From positions 952,501 through 1,016,500 of the forward strand of contig NC_060207.1 of the NCBI RefSeq assembly GCF_021130785.1: 64,000 nt of DNA, written 5' to 3'. Made by a program: the position numbers and the translations under genes. The notes beneath the pieces were generated by a model. It saw only the letters and a program-made list of their open reading frames with translations, had not been told where the DNA came from and did no database searches. The stretch is from Homalodisca vitripennis (lineage: Eukaryota > Arthropoda > Insecta > Hemiptera > Cicadellidae). Position 1 is the stretch's first letter. Every line of letters begins with the position of its first letter. Of the stretch, positions 54,745 through 64,000 are shown one piece after another.

Positions 54745-57361
54745 ATGAGTAAAAAACCAAGTGGTTCCGAATACCGTAAACGGGCCCAGGAGCGTAACGA
54801 ACGGGAAAGTGCTCTTCTAAATAAAATTCATAGACTAGACGATTTTTTCAATAAACCCGAAACTCCCAGTTGTTCTGCTGAGACATTGCCGGTCGTCACG
54901 GGAACTGAACGAAACGTTGTGAGTGAGGACAGCGGTGTTATAGTGGAAGTGGAAGTGATTCAGCAGCCTGCCAGTGCCACTGCTACCGATGTCTCAGACA
55001 CCACAACGGAAATTGCACCTGTACACGTCCCTTCACCACCATCAACCGAGCAAATAGCAGATTTGGGACATCAGTTGGAAGATTGTGTACCAGCAAATAA
55101 AGAGGTAACCGATTCAAAAAATCTTGATGATCCCGCTTTATGGCTGGTAAATGAGGCATTGCGTGAATACTTTGCAGTGCACAGCATCAATCAAAATGAC
55201 AGTGGGGATTTTTCCCAATCAAAGCGGCAGTATTCTGACCAAAACCGTTATTTGAACAAAGCTTGTTTTTTTCAAAAAACTTGTAAATGGAGAGATTGTA
55301 AAAAGAACTCATTTAGTTTATTCCAAATCAACTGGCTATGTATACTGTGCTCCTTGTAAGCTCTATGGGGGGACGACTGCCTTAGCTACATGCGGCTTTA
55401 ATGATTGGAAAAATTCACACAAAATTCAAGAACATGATAATAGTCTAGAGCACAGAGAATGTGTGAACAAATATTTGACCCGGATGAATGCACCTCAGAG
55501 AATTGATGCAAAACTACTTGAGCAGCATCAAGTAGAAGTGAAGTATTGGAGAGATGTATTGTCAAGAGTTGTTGAAGTAGTTAAGTATTTAACTTCTCGA
55601 GGGCTTCCGTTTTATGGTGAAAATGAAATTTTGGGGTCAACCAGTAATGGTAATTTCCTTGGCTGTATCGAGCTTTTGTGCAAGTTTGATCCTTTCATGG
55701 CTGACCATGTTGCTCGTTTCGGAAATAAAGGTAAAGGAGTGCCCTCATACTTATCTTCCACGATCGTTACGAGTTTATTACTCTGTTAGCTGACAATGTT
55801 AAATCCAAAATCGCGTCAGATATCAAGAATTCTAAGTATTTTTCGATTATTTTCGACTCTACTCCAGATGTTTCCAATGTGGATCAATTGACTTTTGTCA
55901 TTCGTTTTGTAGCACCTGACGGGTCACCTAATGAGCGGTTCATAACGTTCATCCCAAATTGTGGCCATAAAGGGGAAGATATGGAGAAGGCTGTGATAAA
56001 TACTCTTGAAAGTTTGAACTTAAATATCAGTGACTGTAGAGGTCAGAGTGTCGACAATGCAAGTAACATGTCTGGGTGTTACAAGGGGCTTCAAAATCGA
56101 ATCAAAGAGCAAAATCCTCTTGCTCACTACGTTCCTTGCGCAGCTCATTCGTTACAGCTAGTAGGTTCGACCGCTGCAGAAAGTAGTAGTAGTTCTGTTG
56201 AATATTTTGCCCTGGCACAGCAAATGTACAACTTTTTCCATTCATCTACACACAGATGGGAAATTCTCTTGTCGCAATATGACAAAGAATGTTTGACAGT
56301 CAAGACCCTTTCGAAAACTCGCTGGAGTGCAAGAGCAGATGCCAGTAAAGCCACGCACAAGTCATATAAACAAATAATCGCAGCGTTACAAGACATCACT
56401 TCAAACGAAGAAAATAAAAAAGACGTACGACTTGAAGCCAAACAACTGATAGAGAAGCTCCAGTCTTTGGAAATGACCATGATGATTTGTTTTTGGAATA
56501 AAGTACTCATGAAGTTTCATGACATCAGTGTACGACTTCAATCTGAAGATGGAGACTTAGATCAGACAGCACTTTCCTACGAGCTCCTAGAGTCTTTTCT
56601 AAGTTCATTAAGAAATGAGGAACAATTTTCTAACTTTGAAAGTGAGGCAAAGCTTATGTGCAATTCTCAAGAGTACAAACAAGACAATACAAGGAAAAAG
56701 AAACCAAAAATCCCTTTTGGAGAAAGCAAAGAGGGGCACACTGAGTTTGATGGGCGGAAATCATTCCTGATAAATTGTTACTACAAAGCAATTGATACAC
56801 TCCTAGGGCAACTAACAAGGAGAAAATCAATTTATGTCACACTACGAGACTCCTTCAACTTTTTATGGAATTTGAATAAAATTGAGAGTTAAATCTTGAA
56901 GGAAAAGGCAACAAAGCTAATGAATGCATATTCAACAGACCTAGATGATTCATTTCCAGATGAGTGTTTGTATCTTCAAAAATTTTTAAAAGATGATAAT
57001 ACATTCTATGAAGAGGAAAATGTACTGTCAGACAGAATGGAGGAAAAGAAGAAAGTCAAACCGACCGGGACTAAAGCCTACAGGCTATTGAAACATGTAA
57101 AAACCCTAAAACTTGAATCTCTTTTTCCGAACGTGGAAGTGGCATTGCGGATCTTCTTGAGCATGGCGGTGTCTAATTGCAGCGGAGAAAGATCCTTTTC
57201 TGCTCTTACTCGAGAATTATTTGAGGTCGACTCTACGGCAAGAAAAACTCCAGGCACTCGCTCTCTTATTTATAGAAAGTGACTATGTACAGCTCGTTCC
57301 GTTTGATGACTTGATCGATGCGTTTGCCTCATCAAAAGCACGGAAGAAAGACTTTGTTTAA
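54745..57361 (+). pseudogene. hAT transposase (ZMYM1/DUF4371-type), broken
   Basis: The N-terminus (KKPSGSEYRKRAQERNERES) is open to 55359. A frameshift in a T/A run near 55262 moves the TTF-type zinc finger (YCAPCKLYGG, then GFNDWKN and H-x-x-S) and DUF4371 start into another frame, to 55789. A frameshift near 55765 returns it to 55879-56892, with QSVDNASNMSG, HYVPCAAHSLQL and TRWSAR of the RNase-H-fold core. A stop lies at 56890; the dimerisation region (VALRIFLSMAVSNCSGERSF) follows, then a last frameshift near 57238 before the end at 57361. Confidence 0.9.
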
Positions 57362-58400
57362 TCAGGGAATATATCGTCATGAGAAAATAAAAAGTTCTTT
57401 TGTTAACAGTAGGCCTAATAATTTTATAGTTCTAGCTCATTGTTTGTTATTGTGATTAAATGTTCAAGTCACCAAGTTGTATACCAAAGTCTAATGTCAT
57501 TTCTATGTAACATAATGTACTTGAATAAACCAGAGAAAGTTGATGACCAATTTGACCATGTTCATTGATTTATTATAAATCCTTTTCAGTGATTTACAGT
57601 TAAAACGCTAATTAAACAGGCTATACGTAGCTACTAAGCTTTCTTATTAAAATGGACAACAATAAAATCTCCATTATTATGGCAGCATTTATACTGAAGT
57701 AAGAGATAAAATTCACATAATTTTAACAGCCTTAAAATTACAGTATGCATTTTAATTTATTTTGAAAAAAATAAGCCTACAGATTTTTTGAAAGTAACAT
57801 TACAAAGTGCTGAACTTTGAATTTTGTGACTATTTAATGATAGTAATCTACAAAAAATGTATAAGAATTAAAAACTCATGTAAGGTTTGGCTGTAGCTAG
57901 GACACATTTTTGTATGTCCTACAAAACCAGTGGTAAATAAGAACCCTTGATTCTCTTTAAAGAATGTTACCTACAAGTCTACAACAATAGACCATATTCC
58001 ATTTTAAAGATACAAATAAATGCTCAGCAGTAAGCATCCTTTCCCTTTGCAAGTTTGCACTTTCTATAATTTTGCTGTTTTTGTTCGTTTGTTTGTTTGT
58101 TTTTAGGAAATGACAGCAAACAGCATAGTTCTTTTAACCGTTGAATTTGAACATATTACATAGCTGTTTATACATACATGTATCATTAGACCTTTGAACA
58201 ATAATTAAAGTTTATAGTTAGTTGCTGAATGTTGTTCTTTTCCTAAAGTTTAATACTCTAAATGGTCTCTCTCTGTAATGGTCTTTAAATTTAAGTAAGT
58301 TGAAATTTTATTACAAAAATATAATATGGCCGCTATACAGCAGAACACTTTTTATTATTGAAAATTGACAGAGGGAAGCCGGCCGGAAACCGTTGGGGGG
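57362..58400. other. hAT 3' non-coding region
   Basis: AT-rich sequence between transposase end and right terminus; no second gene seen. Confidence 0.6.
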
Positions 58401-58452
58401 GGCGCGAAGTACAAGATAGCCTACGGGCGCCAAAAACCTTAATCGGGCCCTG

Positions 58453-58460
58453 CTAATTAG
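58453..58460. repeat. hAT target-site duplication, right (CTAATTAG)
   Basis: Identical to 54150-54157, directly outside the right end. Confidence 0.9.
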
Positions 58461-61215
58461 TAAACACTTCTATTGGAAATTGTGTTAGTTCAATAATTTC
58501 CAATTATCCTAGTTCCAAATATAGCAGTATGTTATTTTCTCATACTGTACAGTAATTAAATTACTAATTATTTGTATTGGTTAGATTAAGTATTAACCTA
58601 TTAAGTACACTGTTATAAACATTTCATAGAAGATCTGAAAAATAGTGGTTGTATCTTTGGAGTTTAAATTCAGATAAAACCAGCTGGTCAGAAGTTCAAG
58701 GAAGAAAAGCAGATAATTATTTGTATTTGTGTGTGAGCCTTGTTCCTGCTAAGGTGGTTAAGCTGTCGAGTAAACAAACGGCTTTGAGTTGTGTATATGG
58801 AATGGTTATAACATTTTCTAACTAGCGTTTGTTAATAAAGCTCTATATAAGTATAATAAATGTACACGAAAACTACTGTTCTTCAGTCTACGCCGGAAAT
58901 GTAATTTTATATTTCATTATATATTGTGAATCTAATATTTTGAACAGTTTGTGATAATATATTTAGAATTTTTCATGAACTCTTAGGCTTAAAGTATCTT
59001 GCGTTGTAAGCCTTATCTTTGCCTGTAATAGTTACACATGATATAGCTCAAAGTGCTATAAATTAAGGCACGGAATATATAAGTACAATTTTTTATAATA
59101 CGTTTTAAATTTTAAGCCCAATCAAATCTATTAGACATATTTTCATCTGCACTGAGTTCATCTGCTAAAGTCTTCGGTAATGTGCCTTAGAACAGGTAGT
59201 CACATTGAGGCTATAGCTATACTAGAACTGGAGTGTGGTCTCCAACCGGTATCGTGCCACACAGAACAATATTAGCTTTTATATCTGTAAAAGTATTAGT
59301 GTTTTTAACTATGAAGCACCATTCTCTGTTTCACAGGCCAGCTCGAATGTTCTACTCTAGTTCATATGAACACAATATATTAAATTTGTAGATATTTTCA
59401 AGTGAAGTCATTTATACAGGGTGTCCGTAAACTACTCTGTTAACCACTACCTTATGATTTGCCATGTAAAGTAAAGAAGAAATGTCATATCTTTATAAAA
59501 ACCAGATTGAAGCTACTTCTAAAGCTGTTTTGTTGTACAACTTTGTCTCCAGTCGGGATTTTCCATACAAGAATAACAGTATTATTCTATCTGTAAATGT
59601 GGTAGTATTTCCTAACCATGGAAAACTCTGTCTGTAACGCAAACCAACCAATTTTTCTGCTCTGATTGATATCTTTGTCAGATATAGATTAAAGTTCTAG
59701 ATAGTTTCTAGTGACGCAAAGATACAGGGTATCCTTAAAATACTCTTTCAACCATTACCTTATAATGATTTATGTAAGAGTGAAAAAAATTTTGTTAATG
59801 ACATTTGTCTATTAGTTTGTGTTTTTGGAAAAAGATATTTTTGAATTGATTGAAGATTGGTTTAAGCCTTCTAAAGTTATTTCAATAATTAAGATAGTTT
59901 GACAGGAATGTACCGTCTCAGGATACAAAATCGTTTAGTTACAACATATTTAAACTGTAACAATAAAGAAATGGGACAATTTGAAAACAAATTAATTAAA
60001 TTCTTTTAGTTTATCATTTCACTAAAAAGTTTATTACTACGTCAAATAATAATAATAATCAAAAAGTGTTTAAGTGAACACTAACCCTTAAAATAATCAA
60101 CAATTGGATAGCAATATTACTTGACAATAATGTAACAAGAACACTCTCAAGTACTAGGAAGCAATACTTCAACTGTTCTAACCAATAAGTTTATTCAATG
60201 TTGTTTAGTAATAAATTACTATAAACTAAAGAAAAATACTCTCATATGAATACCGTTAGAACTTTGGAAGCCTATGGGCTTATAGCCGGTTGTATTTTAA
60301 GTGGGTTATACTAATATGGGGTGCAACTTCTTTGAATTGAAACCAAATGTATATATAAAATAGCAGTACACGCTTAAAATCTTCTATATATTCTTCTAGT
60401 AAGATATATGATTGAGAGAAAACTTTAAATTTTTATTTTAAAGTAAAGTATTCTATTCATTCCGTATATTGTTATTTCTATTCGATTACTTCCTGTAACA
60501 CAATACGCGTGATGCATGATACTGACGTGTTGTGATGTTTTCTTGTAACTATCAAAGCAGTACAAAATTAAATAAAACAAGTTTTTCCTTTAAATTTGAT
60601 GTTACTAAATTATTGTTATAACCATATTATCCTTGATTTACAAGTGAACTTTTTGCGATTTTGACAAACGATGAGAGGGATGAAGGAGGGTCGTGTTAAA
60701 ATGACATCACATCAAGTACCTCAGATTTGGAGTCAAGCCAGCTGCCCTTCCTCGTAACTTTCTTACTTCCGCCTCATCAAACTCGAGTTTATATCTTTAC
60801 TTCTACAAAAGAACGGGGATAAGTTATCGCAGTTCGGTAAAGAAAATATGTCAGGAGTTTATAGCAATAAAGTAAAGACATTACCTGTATAATATATACT
60901 ATTATCAGTAGTATTATTACTATTAGCTATTAATACGCTATACTACTTTCTGGAGTAATTCTTCAACACCAATAGATATTTTACAAAGCCTAAGAAGAAC
61001 CAATTTAAAATCCGTCTGCAGTATGTAGACATATTTGACTATGTATGAGGTGTTTATAACAAGATGCTTTATTATCTTAGCGAGAAACTGCGAGAAACAG
61101 ACACCATTACAGAAACCTCCACTTCACAAGGTCACTTGGAAAATGGTCAAAGGGGTTTTTCTTTCTTCATACAAAAAGTACATCATGAGCTCTCTGAATA
61201 ATTAATGGACTGCCA
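58461..61215. other. AT-rich intergenic DNA with a diverged direct repeat
   Basis: Two similar stretches begin TACAGGGTGTCCGTAAA (about 59416) and TACAGGGTATCCTTAAA (about 59725), each followed by ACTCT...AACCA-TACCTTAT. These may be ends of an unidentified transposon. Otherwise nothing recognised. Confidence 0.5.
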
Positions 61216-61220
61216 ATCTA

Positions 61221-61565
61221 ATTTGAAACATAAATGTACAAACCTAATAAAAGTTGACTTATTGTACAGTTATGAAATCAAGATTGCAGTTAGGATAAGA
61301 TAGCGCTAGTACTATAAGGAGTTTTCTGTATAATAGTTTGAAACATAAATGTACAAACCTAATGAAAGTTGACTGATTGTGCAATTATGAAATCAAGATT
61401 ACAGTTAGGATAAGATAGCGCTAGTACTATAAGGAGTTTTCTGTATAATAGTTTGAAACATAAGTGTACAAACCTAATGAAAGTTGACTGATTGTGCAAT
61501 TATGAAATCAAGATTACAGTTAGGATAAGATAGCGCTAGTACTATAAGGAGTTTTTTGTAAAATA
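61221..61565. repeat. 115-bp tandem repeat (3 units)
   Basis: TTTGAAACATAA at 61222, 61337 and 61452, each followed by GTACAAACCTAAT and later AGATAGCGCTAGTACTATAAG. Confidence 0.93.
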
Positions 61566-64000
61566 TTTTGAAACTGAGATACGCTCAACATGAAAAGGCT
61601 GTTCATTGCTTCATACATTGATCATTACTTAAAATACTGACATTCCCGGATGGCACCTTTTTTTGTAAAAATTCAAATCGGGATGGATAGTAGATTCGTG
61701 ATATGAGCAACTTTATTAAATAAAGATTGGTATTCCTAGTATTCGATGGTGTAGTGTGGAAGAATTGTTAGTCAATTATCGTCTGGTATAACAGTTGCCT
61801 GAGCGCGTCGCGTCGTTTATCGGGTCAATGGCCTTTAATAGAAATAAAAGTTTAGTAATAAACGTTACATTTTTGTTTGCATGTTAACAGATTAAAAAAT
61901 AATAACTTATATAATTTACATACGTTAATTAATATTTTACTTCTTTTAAATTTGTATATTAATTCCAAAGTTTAAAAACTGATGATAACTATGCAGTAAA
62001 AATAAACTCGGTAATAAGCTTATATAGTTAGTTACAAAACAAATCACCAGCTTTCTTTGGGATGTAAAAGTGTGTAACAATAATCAGGAGTAAGTACATA
62101 TCAGGAGAGGAAAGATAGGGTACTGCTTTCATCCACAATATTGACCAATAAAAATGGTCCACAAGTTTACAATTTTAACAATTTTACAAGTGGGATTCAA
62201 CACAAACAAATCACTTATCAACCCACTACTGATCTAATAAAGACGCCTGATTCAGAGAACTGTATTCTTGATTTATCTAAGCGACTAACCTTACGACTGA
62301 CACTTTACGACTAACCTTGTTAAGAACTTCGCACTCAGACAAGACCATTGTGCACAACGATACGATGCAACCTTGTATTTTCTCTATAATTTACCTCTAA
62401 CACCAAAGTCTCTCAAAACTTACAATATTCACTGCTATATTGTATGACAACCCAATCGTTTACAAAGTGCCACGTTCATAGGTTTATGACCGCCATGATT
62501 TACCTCTTATAAGTATTCCAACGATTTGAAAATGTTTTTCGTTTTACTCCCGAAAATCTGTAATTTATTTTAAATTTCATTGAACTTAATTTGATGTAGA
62601 AATATACATTAAAAATCGTGTTATTTCATGTCCTCACACAGTTTGCATTTTTTGCAATTATTTAGTGTAGGCCTACTAACATTACATATAGCCCATAATA
62701 TGTCCATTAAATCAATATAATTTAATTATATTACAATATTATCGCACTTTTATTACAACGAGGTTTCGATGTAGTTTTTACAATAGTTTCCTTAATCTAT
62801 AATATTTTTATATAAATATGACATTTGTATTAGTTGGCTTGACAACAAACATTATATGGAACACTTTCTATATGTAAGTTAAGAAAATTATTATATTTAT
62901 GACTTTTACAATAGAAGTCTTGTTAACTCCCCCCCCCCTACAATGAAGGCCGTATAAAACTGTTCTTCTTATGTTATTCCGTCTTAGTAATTTAAACATG
63001 TTAGAAATTCAGAGATAATCTACTAGTTTTCTACCTTTTACTTACAGCTTATTTGTACTCCCTCATCTATGTTTTACAGACCAGTAAGACTTCGATTCAA
63101 AAATCACTGTATTTCCATAACTTATTACTTTGAAATACCCACATTGATTTGTTTACGTTTTCATACGCCTGGTAATTAATTATTAATCTTCATGAATGTT
63201 TTCAGAGATTAGCCATAATTAAAGTTAAAAAGTTACAGCACTACATATCAATGATTGATACTTCTTTGAAGTTTGTTTTTGTCGACGATAAAAAAGTATC
63301 ACTGAACAAATGTCCGGAAAAATCCTTTTTCCTTCATAATGATTTATAACCATCCTCTTCTTCAGTTGTCGAAAATCTTAAAGGCATAAGGTTAAGCATA
63401 GGCTATACCAAAGCTAAACATACATATCTTAGGCCTTGCACGCGTATGAGTAGTTCTAGTTCGAGTAAGTTATATCTCCGATGACAATTTGGATTTTGCC
63501 TTGTTGCCTGGATCAACAAAATATGTCAAAAAGGGTATTTTTATAAACATTGCAATTTACTCCGGCCTTGGTATTTTTGTGGTATGGTTTATTATGCCTT
63601 CTTTTCTAAAAAAAAACAAAAAACAAAACAAACATATGCATGCGTAGGTATGAGAAGCTTACACTTTTAAAAAATTTAACAAAATGGGTTTTATATCATT
63701 CTTTAAATTTATGGTAAAAGTTAAACAGTAACATTGCTTTATATTTGAATAATAGTACAGGCCAAGCACTGCACACTTAATATTTCCTGAAATGTACAGT
63801 AAATAGTACATTATTATTACGTTATATTTCTTATCTGGATAGTTGTGCTGTACAATAGGTGCAAGACAGACTGAAATAAGAATTGATACTATCAAGCTTA
63901 CAGTATGATTTAAAGACTATTGATCTTAACAAATAGATTATAAAGGTTAAATTAACTAACCACATGATTGATCTGTCTTAAAACAATTCCTAATTATACA
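61566..64000. other. AT-rich intergenic DNA
   Basis: No gene, RNA or repeat recognised. The 78-residue open frame at 63659-63895 has no family I know and is probably chance. Confidence 0.5.

Larger units (their letters stand above)
54158..58452 (+). mobile_element. hAT-superfamily DNA transposon (ZMYM1-like), complete
   Basis: 4,295 bp with short imperfect inverted ends (CAGGGCCAGATTAA at the left; the reverse complement of the right end reads CAGGGCCCGATTAAGG) and a perfect 8-bp target duplication, both diagnostic of hAT. Subterminal GC-rich runs (GGGGGGCGC at 54225 and 58396) echo each other. It encodes one transposase broken in a few places. Confidence 0.94.

Noticed and set aside
54745..55359. 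Possible host ZMYM1 gene
   Set aside because: The sequence lies inside short inverted ends with an 8-bp duplication and is broken, so it is a transposon transposase.
63659..63895. 78-codon minus-strand open frame with hydrophobic stretches
   Set aside because: No recognisable family, AT-rich context and no supporting signal.

Overview
The window is a piece of an AT-rich invertebrate nuclear genome, most likely an insect. I infer this from the mix of transposons (two adintovirus-like Polinton/Maverick elements, an R1/I-like LINE with APE, RT and RNase H, a ZMYM1-type hAT element), satellite arrays and a eukaryotic tRNA-like sequence. I recognise no host protein-coding gene; every coding sequence I can support belongs to a mobile or virus-derived element.

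Layout. 1-1776: the end of a 143-bp satellite array. 1777-3021: AT-rich spacer. 3028-19084: Polinton 1, 16,057 bp, with terminal inverted repeats of about 255-266 bp starting AG and ending CT, and a perfect 6-bp target duplication CTCGTA at 3022-3027 and 19085-19090. About 19,139-41,709: Polinton 2, a related but older and more decayed element with its own TIRs of about 310 bp, starting about 50 bp after Polinton 1. A 5.16-kb LINE (28902-34060) with an 11-bp target duplication sits inside its packaging ATPase gene. 41903-41973: tRNA-like sequence. 42-54 kb: AT-rich DNA with decayed LINE pieces, a 94-bp array (46.2-47.4 kb), a satellite relic at 49.6 kb and a 97-bp array (51.05-51.54 kb). 54158-58452: complete hAT element with 8-bp target duplication CTAATTAG. 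58.5-64 kb: AT-rich DNA with a three-copy 115-bp repeat.

Polinton 1 carries a whole virus-like gene set. Replication and integration: protein-primed PolB, retroviral-type integrase, a small OB-like protein. Particle: double-jelly-roll hexon, single-jelly-roll penton, FtsK/A32-type packaging ATPase, adenain-like protease, core protein with a phospholipase A2 domain, pX-like small protein, coiled-coil fibre-like protein. Accessory: BRO, zinc-finger proteins, a zinc-ribbon protein that may be a late transcription factor, and a tiny membrane peptide. PolB, ATPase, core and hexon are each interrupted by one small lesion, so this copy looks young but not autonomous.

Most genes in both elements start at a T-rich plus TCTATnTAAATGG motif that runs into the start codon. 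This resembles poxvirus/NCLDV late promoters rather than a host TATA box. With the zinc-ribbon protein, it is the most unusual aspect of the window. The two elements also differ by a clean transposition and inversion of a three-gene block from the right end to the left end.
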